Source of the DNA: a virus
IMG/VR virus record: IMGVR_UViG_3300009503_000022
Location: 1-64,000 of that record
Reading direction: 5' to 3' (one strand)
Length of the DNA stretch: 64,000 nt
The stretch's first letter is position 1, and each line of letters begins with the position of its first letter. The position numbers were made by a program, and so were the translations under genes. The notes under the pieces are model-generated. The model was not told the origin of the DNA and made no database searches. It saw only the letters and a program-made list of their open reading frames with translations. This document shows positions 43,347-52,266 of this stretch, piece by piece.

Positions 43347-44721
43347 CATCTATTATATTATCAAATCCAAGTTTTTTATAATATTTTCTTCTATTTTTTT
43401 TCATATTTAATAACATTTCATTTCCTTCATCTACATAATCTTTAACTATAGGTTCTTTCTTCCCCTCGACAATTCTCCTAATTCTACCTATTCTTTGTTT
43501 AGTTAATTCAAAATTATTAGATGGAGTAACTAAATGAAGTGAAGAAAGAATAGGTATATTAGCTCCTTCACTTATTAAATTAGATGTTGCAATTAAAACT
43601 TTAATAATCTTAGAATTTATCTTATCAACAATTTTCTTTCTATCATCATATTTAACATCACTCGTCATAACCACACTATTTATTCCTTTTTGTTTTAACA
43701 TTTCATCTAATATATAACAATGCGCTTTACGATCACTTAAAACTAATACAGAATGATCGTTATTCACATCTTTTATTACTTCAGAAACAATTAATTCGTT
43801 TCTTTTTTTATTTTTTATCAATTTATCTAATATAAAATGCCAATCATTATTTTTAATTTTAAAATAATTACAATTCAAAAAATAAATTATAACAAATAAC
43901 GAACGTTTTATTTCTTTCATATCTTCTTCAGTTATTTCAACTTTTCTATGACTAATACAATCGTACATCAAAAATTGTTTTCCATCCTTTCTAGTCTTAG
44001 AAGCAGTTTCTCCATATCTATATTTTGCTTTAAATCTATTTATAACATTAAAAAACATAGAAGAAGGTACATGTTGACATTCTGAAACTATAACACAACC
44101 AAAATTATTATTTATTTTTTCCCATTCCAATTTTTTAAACCTCATTAACGTCTGAATCATTGCTACTGTTATCGGTTGTATATTTCTCTTCCCAAATCCA
44201 ATAATACCTATCTTCTGTTTATTCAAACTATTAGACAATTCGGAATACCAAGCTTTAAAAATCTCAGAAGTATGAACTATAATTATAGTTTTTTGTTTCA
44301 ATAATGACATCAAATAAATCATTGTTCTTGTTTTACCAGCGGCAGGAGGAGCTATAAACAATTGCTGAGAATATAAAGCTAATTCTAAAGCGGACTTTTT
44401 TTGTAAATCATAAAGACTTGAAGTAAAAATTATATTATCATAAGGACATACAACTCTATTATCAACTATACGATATTTAATATTATAAGAATCTAATATT
44501 TCTTTTAATATAGTTATACATCCTCTTGAAAGTATTAAATAATCAGAAATAATATTATACGTTTTAATATATCGCTTTTCGTTAGTATTAAATCCCATTC
44601 TTATAACTTTCCAATATTGAGGATTTGCATAAGTAAATTTATTCTCAATTATAGCTAAAAGTTTGGGTTTAATATCTTGTAACTTAATTCTTATAACATT
44701 ATCGACATATATTTTTATCAT
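43333..44721 (-). CDS. SF2 helicase (UvsW-like)
   Basis: 462 residues with superfamily 2 order: Walker A IAPPAAGKTR, motif II VIVSECQH in place of DECHH, motif III GETASKTRKDG, motif VI QRIGRIRR. Like T4 UvsW it would branch-migrate or restart forks. The Asp of DECH is Ser, which normally coordinates Mg, so ATPase activity is doubtful or relies on the Glu alone. Confidence 0.8.
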   Translation of the reverse strand: MIKIYVDNVIRIKLQDIKPKLLAIIENKFTYANPQYWKVIRMGFNTNEKRYIKTYNIISDYLILSRGCITILKEILDSYNIKYRIVDNRVVCPYDNIIFTSSLYDLQKKSALELALYSQQLFIAPPAAGKTRTMIYLMSLLKQKTIIIVHTSEIFKAWYSELSNSLNKQKIGIIGFGKRNIQPITVAMIQTLMRFKKLEWEKINNNFGCVIVSECQHVPSSMFFNVINRFKAKYRYGETASKTRKDGKQFLMYDCISHRKVEITEEDMKEIKRSLFVIIYFLNCNYFKIKNNDWHFILDKLIKNKKRNELIVSEVIKDVNNDHSVLVLSDRKAHCYILDEMLKQKGINSVVMTSDVKYDDRKKIVDKINSKIIKVLIATSNLISEGANIPILSSLHLVTPSNNFELTKQRIGRIRRIVEGKKEPIVKDYVDEGNEMLLNMKKNRRKYYKKLGFDNIIDVKCF

Positions 44722-45568
44722 ATTTATCTAAACTATCAAAAACGTTCATTATATAATTTATATTCTCTAAAAATGATTTAAATTTCAATTTTTCGAAAAA
44801 CTTTACTAAATTATTTAAATCAAAATTATATTTTAATTCTTTATAATCATCTATTTCTATAATATGACTAATTAATCTTTTATTTTGTAATAATTTATCT
44901 TTATACTGCCTACATAAACTATCTTTTTCTATAACATTTTCTAAACTTCCATATTTTTGTATCAATTTACAAGCAGTTTTTATTCCAATTCTATCTATAC
45001 CTATTACATTATCTCCTTTATCGCCACAAATAGAATATACATCAACTAACTTAATAGGTTCAACTCCAAATTTATTTAAAATATCCTTTATAGTTAATAT
45101 TATATTATTTTTCATATCCTTAAGTAAACAAATTTTTTCATTAATCAATTGATAATAGTCATGATCAGAAGCATAAATCATTATATCTTCATCGTTATGT
45201 AATTTAATATATTTTGCTATAAGATCATCGGCTTCTATTTTATTTCCATACAATATAGTAACAGGTAAATATTTTAACATTTCTTTAACAATATCAAACG
45301 ATTCATATACCTCCTTAGACTTCTTTTCCCTATTAGTTTTATATATTTTAGAAATTTCTCTTTTTTTCTTACATCCAGTATCAAAAGCTATCACTATCTT
45401 ATTTATAGGATATTTTCTTAACAAAAATAATAAATCCCTAAAAAATCCAAATGCAGTTCCAACAACTTTTCCATTAACGACAAATTTTGTAAATGTATAA
45501 TATGATTTATAACATTCATACTGACCATCCATCAATAATGTTTTTTTAGATGAAATAGCAATTTTCAT
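44699..45568 (-). CDS. 5'-3' exonuclease (FEN1/PolI N-terminal type)
   Basis: 289 residues. Motifs: LMDGQYECYKSYY, IAFDTGCKKKREISK, EADDLIAKY, ASDHDYYQL and ICGDKGDNVIGIDRIG, the helix-hairpin-helix. Removes RNA primers and flaps. Overlaps the helicase gene by 23 bases. Confidence 0.88.
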   Translation of the reverse strand: MKIAISSKKTLLMDGQYECYKSYYTFTKFVVNGKVVGTAFGFFRDLLFLLRKYPINKIVIAFDTGCKKKREISKIYKTNREKKSKEVYESFDIVKEMLKYLPVTILYGNKIEADDLIAKYIKLHNDEDIMIYASDHDYYQLINEKICLLKDMKNNIILTIKDILNKFGVEPIKLVDVYSICGDKGDNVIGIDRIGIKTACKLIQKYGSLENVIEKDSLCRQYKDKLLQNKRLISHIIEIDDYKELKYNFDLNNLVKFFEKLKFKSFLENINYIMNVFDSLDKYDKNICR

Positions 45569-46092
45569 AATTTACTCCAATTCTCACTTTCTTCTTGACG
45601 AATAGCTAACATATCAGCAGCGTGAAGCAATATTGCATATCTATTCGGTTTAATCCAATCTCTTTTTAACGACCAACCACCATGATGATAAACAATCGCA
45701 TTTAATTCATCATCAGATAAAGTTATTCCTATAGATGATAATAATTGCAAAGTAAAAAACACATGATCAATATCGCTAGCATATTCTATTTTATCGCATC
45801 TTGTTCTTATATCTTTAGATATTCTATACACTTTTATTTTACCTAAATCGTGAATAAATGCTAAATACAACATCTCATCTAATTCATCATCTTTACATAA
45901 TTCATAACAATATTTCATCACATTATAAGTATGAACTGCTAATCCACCAATATAATTACAATGATTATTTCTAGCAGCAGGAGACATAGAAAAACCAATC
46001 TTAAATTTATCAAAAATCTTTTTAGTTTTTTCTAATATCTCTTTATCCTTTATTTTATTAATAGCATTTTCTAACTTATTTATCTCGTTCAT
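45565..46092 (-). CDS. HD-domain phosphohydrolase
   Basis: 175 residues with HTYNV, FIHDLGKI, VYHHGGW and LLHAADML, the metal ligands of the HD superfamily, in an arrangement like YhaM-type nucleases or dNTPases. First gene after the repeat region. Substrate not determined. Confidence 0.75.
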   Translation of the reverse strand: MNEINKLENAINKIKDKEILEKTKKIFDKFKIGFSMSPAARNNHCNYIGGLAVHTYNVMKYCYELCKDDELDEMLYLAFIHDLGKIKVYRISKDIRTRCDKIEYASDIDHVFFTLQLLSSIGITLSDDELNAIVYHHGGWSLKRDWIKPNRYAILLHAADMLAIRQEESENWSKL

Positions 46093-46141
46093 ATTTCTTC
46101 TGTAAAATAAATTTTACGAATAAACGTTTAGTAATAATATT

Positions 46142-46267
46142 TTAATATAATTTATCAATTTCTTTTAGTCTTCGCATCTGCTCGAATCTGAAATCGACTA
46201 CTATATCAACTGCATAATAACTTAATATCGTATCCCTATATTTTATATTATATTCAAAATTTTTAAA
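46142..46267 (-). pseudogene. Gene fragment without a start
   Basis: A 41-codon open frame (FEYNIKYRDTILSYYAVD, ending EIDKLY) with no start codon and preceded by a stop. It reads like the C-terminus of a real protein. The broken gene at 46313-46550 and the hairpins at 46296-46342 lie directly upstream, so the two may be halves of one decayed gene. Confidence 0.45.
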
Positions 46268-46295
46268 TTATTTAACTTAAATTCTCTAAAATTTA

Positions 46296-46342
46296 GTGAA
46301 CTACCTCTGTCTTTAGGCAGAGGCCTTCTTAGCATAAGAAGG
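46296..46342 (-). repeat. Paired hairpins with IS200/IS605-like end
   Basis: Two adjacent hairpins: an 8-bp stem with 3-base loop (46324-46342) and a 6-bp stem CCTCTG/CAGAGG (46304-46323) whose loop centre reads CTAAAG, followed on the minus strand by GTAGTTCAC. That last arrangement is typical of the right end of IS200/IS605 elements. No transposase ORF is present. Confidence 0.45.
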
Positions 46343-46525
46343 ATAAAAAATTATATTCTCCGATTTTACAATTTTTCCACCACATCTAATTACATTACCA
46401 TCTTTATCAACAACTAATTTTTTAATTCTAAAATTTATTCTATTTTTCGTAACATATAATTTCAAATCTTGAATAAAATTAACAAGCTCTTCATCACAAT
46501 AAACTTGTATTTTCAGGATTACCAT
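46313..46525 (-). CDS. Possible truncated or frameshifted small protein
   Basis: 70 codons from ATG 46525, but the better start is ATG 46550 (AAAAGGAGTAAAT upstream), reading MSIWKIEIDGNPE for 18 codons in another frame before a stop. The end (YPSYAKKASA) is encoded by the hairpin DNA. Most likely a decayed gene. Confidence 0.35.
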   Translation of the reverse strand: MVILKIQVYCDEELVNFIQDLKLYVTKNRINFRIKKLVVDKDGNVIRCGGKIVKSENIIFYPSYAKKASA

Positions 46526-46561
46526 CTATTTCTATTTTCCAAATACTCATATTTACTCCTT

Positions 46562-46591
46562 TTAATAACAAAAAAAAGTAGAAAATTAATG
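46562..46591 (-). promoter_or_regulatory. Variant phage promoter CATTAA / TGT-TATTAA
   Basis: Same 18-base spacing and TTTTTTTTGT extension as the other family members, with one change in each hexamer. AAAAGGAGT starts immediately downstream, so the transcript leader would be very short. Confidence 0.5.
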
Positions 46592-46626
46592 GTCGCATCA
46601 ATTTTCGGCTCTTTTTTCTCTTTCTG

Positions 46627-46712
46627 CTCTTTTAAATAGTTATCTTCTCTCTACTCTTTTTAATAATAATTATTTTTTCTCTATTCTTTTAATAATTATC
46701 TTCTCTCTCTAC
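46627..46712. repeat. Three degenerate purine-rich repeats
   Basis: Units of roughly 30-35 bp resembling ataattatcttctctctactctttt occur about three times on the plus strand. Non-coding. Confidence 0.5.
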
Positions 46713-46792
46713 TAAATTATCTATTAGATCATGTACTTATCTTATTAGTATAATATAAATATATATATAATATATATAACGGAAGAGACGAA

Positions 46793-47196
46793 ATCTGCGT
46801 TTTTAGCGCAACGTATTTTTTTTAAATATTCAATAACTGCATAAAAGAACTTGAATAATACGAAAAGTGAGATCTTCATTTCTCAAATTTAAGATCTGCG
46901 TTTCTAATATAACGTATTTTTTTTAAATATTCAATAACTGCATAAAAGAACTTGAATAATACGAAAAGTGAGATCTTCATTTCTCAAATTTAAGATCTGC
47001 GTTTTTTGTTACTCGCGTTGCTTCTAAAAGTTAACTGCTGTATAAAGAATTTTTATAATTTAAAAGATGTGATTTTCATTTTTCGAAGACGAGACTTGTA
47101 TTTTTATTGATCAACACTACGTTTAAATGTTAATAACTGTATAAATAATTCACATAATTAAAAAAATGTAATTTTTACTTTTTAAAAGATAAAATT
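46793..47196. repeat. Four tandem 101-bp repeats, possible origin or control region
   Basis: Units begin near 46793, 46894, 46995 and 47095. The first two are about 92 of 101 identical; the third and fourth have diverged. Each contains ATCTGCGT and an AT-rich core with the inverted repeat TATTCAA/TTGAATA. No gene lies in it. It separates the lysis cassette from the replication genes. Confidence 0.8.
46906..46934 (-). promoter_or_regulatory. Promoter inside repeat unit 2
   Basis: TTGAAT, 17 bases, TATATT on the minus strand. Unit 1 keeps the -35 but its -10 reads TGCGCT, so only unit 2 looks functional. Confidence 0.5.
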
Positions 47197-47201
47197 CACT
47201 T

Positions 47202-47879
47202 TTATTCATTTGTACTACCTTTAATATCGACTATTGTATAAAGAAATTTAGATTCATATATAACTTTAGGCGTAACCCTATCACTATCTACATTAATTGC
47301 GAATTTTCTACCAACAACAGATACACATTGATCTACAAGAGAAGAACAATTCAAAGCATTTTCTTTACCTCTATAAACTTTAAATCTATCTGCTATTTGC
47401 AATCCTTTATTTCTACCAAAAATTAAACATAACAAATACATTATTGCTAATCCAATAAATTGCTTATAATCATATTTTTGTCCAACTAATTTATAAGCTG
47501 CTTTTTGAATTTTCATTTTTTCAGAAGAACTTAATGGAACTTTAAATCTACGAATTACAATTCTATTCTCTTCATCAAAATATTTTCTTATATCTTGTTT
47601 TTTAATACCATCAGCTAAAGCTTCTACTATTTCTCCTTCTTTACTAGTAACTATAAAACAATGAGCAACTTTACTTTTATCTCCTACCATACTTTCAAAA
47701 AATTCTATTCCATCTGAAAACAAACCTGTACCATCAATTAAACCAACGTCACCAATATCTAAATCTTTAAAAATAATATTCCAATTAGTTCTTTTTTTAA
47801 ATAACCATTTTAATAAAAATATATATTTAATTTTACTCCATAATTTATCTAACAAATCAAAAAATTTTTCTATTATCAT
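47202..47879 (-). CDS. Permuted papain-fold hydrolase (YiiX/NlpC-P60-like)
   Basis: 225 residues from ATG 47879 (TAGGAGGTAA upstream; the earlier GTG or TTG starts lack a site). GDVGLIDGTG, then KVAHCFIV (catalytic His first) and later ALNCSSLVDQ (Cys), the His-before-Cys order of circularly permuted papain-like enzymes. About 35 basic and hydrophobic residues precede the domain. Follows two small membrane proteins, so a cell-wall hydrolase of the lysis cassette is likely. Confidence 0.7.
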   Translation of the reverse strand: MIIEKFFDLLDKLWSKIKYIFLLKWLFKKRTNWNIIFKDLDIGDVGLIDGTGLFSDGIEFFESMVGDKSKVAHCFIVTSKEGEIVEALADGIKKQDIRKYFDEENRIVIRRFKVPLSSSEKMKIQKAAYKLVGQKYDYKQFIGLAIMYLLCLIFGRNKGLQIADRFKVYRGKENALNCSSLVDQCVSVVGRKFAINVDSDRVTPKVIYESKFLYTIVDIKGSTNE

Positions 47880-47880
47880 T

Positions 47881-48096
47881 TTACCTCCTACGAGTCTTCT
47901 TTTTATAATTATGATTATTTTCTCTCTTATAATTATTTTCATTAAAACCATTATTTTTAACTATAACAAGTAACGAATCTGCTTGTCTTTTAAATTCATA
48001 TAAAACATTATTGTTTTTATGTCTAAAACGATCTTCTAAAAACAATACTAATAAAAGTATTATTGTTAAAATCAAAATTCCTATAATAGATATCAT
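47881..48096 (-). CDS. Small membrane protein, possible holin or spanin partner
   Basis: 71 residues: one N-terminal hydrophobic helix (residues 2-19), then a basic soluble tail ending KKKTRRR. Overlaps the YvrJ-like gene by four bases and abuts the hydrolase gene. Confidence 0.5.
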   Translation of the reverse strand: MISIIGILILTIILLLVLFLEDRFRHKNNNVLYEFKRQADSLLVIVKNNGFNENNYKRENNHNYKKKTRRR

Positions 48097-48269
48097 TTTT
48101 TACCCCTACCATTTCTTTCTAATATAATTTTAATAGTTGTTAAAGTAGTATTAACTTCACTTAAAACATTTGTCATTTCTTTTAAACGTCTTTCATATCT
48201 CCATAATAAAAAAATAGCTACTGCTATTGGAAAACCTACTTGCTGTATTAAAGTAGTTAAATCTGACAT
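48093..48269 (-). CDS. YvrJ-family small membrane protein
   Basis: 58 residues. VGFPIAVAIFLLWRYE fits the YvrJ family (single membrane helix followed by a charged coil). Family function is unknown; in phages it sits near lysis genes. Confidence 0.65.
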   Translation of the reverse strand: MSDLTTLIQQVGFPIAVAIFLLWRYERRLKEMTNVLSEVNTTLTTIKIILERNGRGKK

Positions 48270-48299
48270 ATTATTTACGCCTCTCTTTCAAATAAATTT

Positions 48300-48896
48300 T
48301 TACAATATAAACTCAGCTATTACAATAAATTTTCTAGCGCTTCCTGCTGCTTTATAATACGTACATTTAACTTTACAACCAACGGGTATTTTCCCTGCTC
48401 CTGTTCCTTCAAACCATTGTATTGGAAGCGATCCATAAAGAGAAATTGTTTCGCCATATTTTGTTAACATCGCACTATCATCTGCAAGCCAAATTTCGAA
48501 TTCAACATAATCGCCCCATTGCGCATCAATACATATAGGTAAAACTTTATTTATATAAACATCAACATCAAAAACCCATTCACAACTTTTTTGTGTTTCT
48601 TCAGAAGTCATTTCAATTGTTCTACCAATAAATTTTGATTGACCTACTGTATTAGTATAAATAAGTGGTTGATTAGCAATTGGTTTGTAATTTGTTTCAA
48701 AATCATCTTTATTAGCTTGTTCTACTTCAGGATCTGATGCTAAATTAACATCTTTATAAATAGAAGTATTATACTTTACTGTATTATCAATTGCAAAAAT
48801 ATTATATTGTTTTGCATTTTCTGTATATTGCCATAACAATTTTTTACTATTAACTACATCTTTAAAATATGTATAATTCAAATCTATTTCAAACAT
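48300..48896 (-). CDS. Putative virion structural protein
   Basis: 198 residues, beta-rich, ending in an AEFIL strand. It sits in the tail gene cluster directly after the 340-residue beta-sandwich gene. Not recognised. Confidence 0.6.
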   Translation of the reverse strand: MFEIDLNYTYFKDVVNSKKLLWQYTENAKQYNIFAIDNTVKYNTSIYKDVNLASDPEVEQANKDDFETNYKPIANQPLIYTNTVGQSKFIGRTIEMTSEETQKSCEWVFDVDVYINKVLPICIDAQWGDYVEFEIWLADDSAMLTKYGETISLYGSLPIQWFEGTGAGKIPVGCKVKCTYYKAAGSARKFIVIAEFIL

Positions 48897-48897
48897 T

Positions 48898-49920
48898 TTA
48901 AATAGTTACCTCCCTACCATTTAAACCAACTTCATAATTTTTATCTCCTGTATCTAAATTAGTTACATAAAAATTAATGAGACTATTAGCATTAACAGGT
49001 ACGCTCGTAGGAAATAAATGTTGATGAGGAAAATAAGCATCACTATAAAAAAAATCTATTATCGAACTCGTACCTGCAACAATACCTTGCAAATTATCAA
49101 TTTTAATATCAACATTTTTCTTTAAATCAACATTTTCTAATATTTTAATTTCTATCTTAGAAATTGCTGTTCTATCAAAAGTTGTTATTTCATTCAAATT
49201 AAAAATTAATGTTGTCCAAGATGACGGATTAATATTAACATCTGTAAATTGATAAGAATTTGCGCCTTGAGTAAGTTTAATAGCAATAGATACATTAGGA
49301 TTTAACGGATCACCTTTTGCGTCTATTTTAAGTAAATCATAGCTAGACCAATCTACTGTTGGAGAATAAATTTTTGTTATTACAGCATCTGTCTGAATAC
49401 CTTTATCTTGAAACTTACAAGTTAATTTAAACGAATAAGAACCTTGAGTATGATCTGTATCTAAATTCCAAGACGTAATTCTAGCAGATTTAGACCATCC
49501 TGTTAAACTTTCAAAATCTTCTAATAATGTCTGAACTTCTTCAGAATCATTATAAGTTTCTAATTCATAAAATCCTTTACCTGTACCTGAACCATCCCAA
49601 GCTGTCAAATACCATTTTTTACCAGCAGGAACTCTAATTTGATAAACTAACGCTCTTGTTCCTGCTGTTACTATTGTATTCTTTTTTGGTTTACTTTCAG
49701 TTACATCAGAAATATCACTAAATTGCACTGGATTAGCAATTGTAATCTGTCCACCTAACGTAGTTAAAATATCTTCTAAAATTAGTTTATTTTTAATATC
49801 GTGAGTTAATAATTCTTTATCACTAGATACATCTGCACTATAATATTCTCCAGTTTGTGGATCTATAGTTTTTCCTTTAAGTCTTACATCTATGTCACCT
49901 TTTTCTTCTATATCTGCCAT
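48898..49920 (-). CDS. Virion protein with carbohydrate-binding-like jellyroll
   Basis: 340 residues. The middle (LLEDFESLTGWSKS, then YSFKLTCKF, WSSYDLLKID, KIDNLQG) follows the CBM11/CIA30-type jellyroll pattern. The N-terminal part is a short phage structural module. May help adsorb to surface glycans. Confidence 0.6.
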   Translation of the reverse strand: MADIEEKGDIDVRLKGKTIDPQTGEYYSADVSSDKELLTHDIKNKLILEDILTTLGGQITIANPVQFSDISDVTESKPKKNTIVTAGTRALVYQIRVPAGKKWYLTAWDGSGTGKGFYELETYNDSEEVQTLLEDFESLTGWSKSARITSWNLDTDHTQGSYSFKLTCKFQDKGIQTDAVITKIYSPTVDWSSYDLLKIDAKGDPLNPNVSIAIKLTQGANSYQFTDVNINPSSWTTLIFNLNEITTFDRTAISKIEIKILENVDLKKNVDIKIDNLQGIVAGTSSIIDFFYSDAYFPHQHLFPTSVPVNANSLINFYVTNLDTGDKNYEVGLNGREVTI

Positions 49921-49921
49921 T

Positions 49922-50143
49922 TCACTTCCTCGCTTTTAATAATTCTTTAATTGCTTTTAATTCATTTAATATCTGCAACGATATGTTACGATGATTTTCC
50001 ATAAGTTTAATCATTACTAACTCTATATTACCTCTTATTACTTCTACTCTATTTTCATCTTTATTTTCTGTTTGCTTAACAGATTGCGTTTGTTCATTTT
50101 CAGAAACAATTTTTCCTTTCTTATTTTTTATCAAATCAGTCAT
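49922..50143 (-). CDS. Small helical protein in the tail cluster
   Basis: 73 residues: polar N-terminus, C-terminal helix with regular hydrophobic spacing. Not recognised. Confidence 0.5.
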   Translation of the reverse strand: MTDLIKNKKGKIVSENEQTQSVKQTENKDENRVEVIRGNIELVMIKLMENHRNISLQILNELKAIKELLKARK

Positions 50144-50187
50144 ATTTATCCTCCATTTTTAAATTCTCTTAAATTTAATAATTTTTA

Positions 50188-51123
50188 TTATACTTCACTA
50201 CCCATAATAGTAGAATAAACATCTTGCGATTGACCTTCTCTATTTTTTCTTATAATTCTAATTTGTTCTGACCCACCTGCTTCAGTAATTTCTATAGGAG
50301 GATCGAATTCAAATATACAATTTGGATTTGCCATAGTTGTAAATTGAACTGCTTTAGTTACAAGACTTGACTCAGGTCCAACTTGAACTTCCCATTTACC
50401 AGCACCAGAAGCTGAACATATAATTCTAGTTAACAAAAATGTTTTACCTGATGTTACAAGACGAATATGATTACTTGTAGATCCCCCTGGAACATTAACA
50501 GCAGTATTATAATCACTTACTTCTGTTCCAGATACGTGTTTAACTACATATACATAAATAGGATTTGTTTCACTATTAGGATTAGAATCTTTAGAAATTT
50601 TAATTGCCGATAAACTTTGCTCTGCAATATCTACTTTTGCAGATCCACTACTAGTTATTTCTAATCTATTAGCATCATTTGAACCCGTCATTCTAACAAG
50701 TATTTTTCTATCAAGCGTCATTCTAGGAATACCAATATCGCCTTCATTAACACTATCAGGAGTAGTTTCATCGGCTAAAAATCCTATCGCATTTAATGTA
50801 TCTGTTTCAATAGTAAATGCACTATCGTCTTTATAAGATTTTAAAGAAATTTGTAATCTACCATTTTCGTCTGTCAATAATGGAGTTGCATCTCCATCCG
50901 AATATGTTGTTGGATTTGCTTCATATTTACCTGCAATAGCCAATGCAGTTGGAGTTGCTCCATAAGCACTATTTATTACTACAAAATCTAATGCATTAGT
51001 TTCATCTGTTATTTCAACATATATCGGATTATTTAAAGCATTTGCATTTAAATCTTTTGAAATCTTTACAGAATTCCCTTCGGATATACTATGTATTGGT
51101 AACGAAGCATTTTGATCTGCCAT
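50188..51123 (-). CDS. Putative tail or baseplate protein
   Basis: 311 residues, beta-rich. The C-terminal domain ends DVYSTIMGSEV and shows the same fold pattern as the end of 51355-52254 (FYATILGSR). Starts MADQNASLPIH. Confidence 0.6.
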   Translation of the reverse strand: MADQNASLPIHSISEGNSVKISKDLNANALNNPIYVEITDETNALDFVVINSAYGATPTALAIAGKYEANPTTYSDGDATPLLTDENGRLQISLKSYKDDSAFTIETDTLNAIGFLADETTPDSVNEGDIGIPRMTLDRKILVRMTGSNDANRLEITSSGSAKVDIAEQSLSAIKISKDSNPNSETNPIYVYVVKHVSGTEVSDYNTAVNVPGGSTSNHIRLVTSGKTFLLTRIICSASGAGKWEVQVGPESSLVTKAVQFTTMANPNCIFEFDPPIEITEAGGSEQIRIIRKNREGQSQDVYSTIMGSEV

Positions 51124-51140
51124 ATTTTAACCCTCCCTTT

Positions 51141-51338
51141 TTAAGCCTTAAGTGAATTTATCTCTTCTAAAGATTTCTTCAAACTTTCAATTTCATTATT
51201 GATTTTTATTTTTTCATCTTCTATTTCTAATATTCTTAACTCTAATTGTTGTATTCTTAACAATATTCTACTTTTTTCAACTTCTTTTCTTTTCTCTAAT
51301 ATTTTCATACTCGTCTCCTTATCTCCTATATCTGCCAT
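51141..51338 (-). CDS. Small coiled-coil protein
   Basis: 65 residues, a single coiled coil (residues 10-60). Likely a linker or scaffold in the tail cluster. Confidence 0.55.
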   Translation of the reverse strand: MADIGDKETSMKILEKRKEVEKSRILLRIQQLELRILEIEDEKIKINNEIESLKKSLEEINSLKA

Positions 51339-51354
51339 TTTTTAATTACCTCCT

Positions 51355-52254
51355 TTATCTGCTACCAAGAATAGTAGCATAAAAACTTCTATTTCCCGGA
51401 GCATAATGTTTAACTTTAACTTCTACTGTATCACCTGTATTTATTATCAATGGTTTATAAAAATTATGTTCTATATTCATATTTGCGGCCGTAGATCTTT
51501 TACCAATAACTATATTATTATTAATATAAAGAAAATATTCACAAGCAAAAGTTCCTGTTCCTACTATTGAATCTAAATAAAATAATGACCCTGTATTAAT
51601 ATAACTTACAACAGTCGTCAATGTATTAGGTGCTACAGATAATGCTTCATCATATACTATTACATTCTGACTTGGTCTATCTTTTACACTTATTGTTTTA
51701 GTATTTAGTAAATCATATATACTATCTAAAATACTTTGTGAAACAGTATCTGGATAATCTCCAGGAAAATTACTTACTGCTATACTACTAATCCAATTCT
51801 GTATTGATACTTTTATACTATCATTTAATTTATTTAAAATCGCGTCTAAAGTTTCTTCAGTTGCTGGATTTATCTGAATTCCATTTCTGTTCTTTAATGC
51901 ACATAAACAAAGTAAATGATATTTACTATTTATTTGTTGTAAATTTAATAATCTATTTTTACCAGTTTCATCTACTCCTAAAATATAAATACCTGCAGGA
52001 TAAGGTTCTACTAAATCAGAATCTAATACAATATCTAATTTAATATTCGAATCGTCGTTATCTTCTAACTTTACAGCACCAATATTTATTTGACCTGCTT
52101 CTACAGTTGCTGATATATCTAAAGACCAAGATCCATCTGAATTTTTCTTACATTTTAACGGAATTATTTCTTTCGTACCATCTTCTTTAAGTACGTATGT
52201 CGTCAAAACAACTGGATACTGATCTGGAAAATTTTGTATTTGAGCATCTGGCAT
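51355..52254 (-). CDS. Putative tail or baseplate protein
   Basis: 299 residues, beta-rich, with the repeated motif NFPDQYP and NFPGDYP and a C-terminal sandwich similar to that of 50188-51123. The pair probably arose by duplication. Confidence 0.6.
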   Translation of the reverse strand: MPDAQIQNFPDQYPVVLTTYVLKEDGTKEIIPLKCKKNSDGSWSLDISATVEAGQINIGAVKLEDNDDSNIKLDIVLDSDLVEPYPAGIYILGVDETGKNRLLNLQQINSKYHLLCLCALKNRNGIQINPATEETLDAILNKLNDSIKVSIQNWISSIAVSNFPGDYPDTVSQSILDSIYDLLNTKTISVKDRPSQNVIVYDEALSVAPNTLTTVVSYINTGSLFYLDSIVGTGTFACEYFLYINNNIVIGKRSTAANMNIEHNFYKPLIINTGDTVEVKVKHYAPGNRSFYATILGSR

Positions 52255-52266
52255 TTAAATTCTCCT

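Noticed and set aside
46142-46550. TnpB/IS605 transposase
   Set aside because: Hairpin end resembles that family, but none of the frames has TnpB motifs or length.
46562-46607. Intrinsic terminator (AATTTTC hairpin plus T tract)
   Set aside because: Stem has a mismatch and no GC content, and the T tract is part of a promoter matching the other family members in spacing; promoter is the better reading.
46793-47196. Coding region in the repeat stretch
   Set aside because: No frame is open long enough on either strand and no ribosome site is present.
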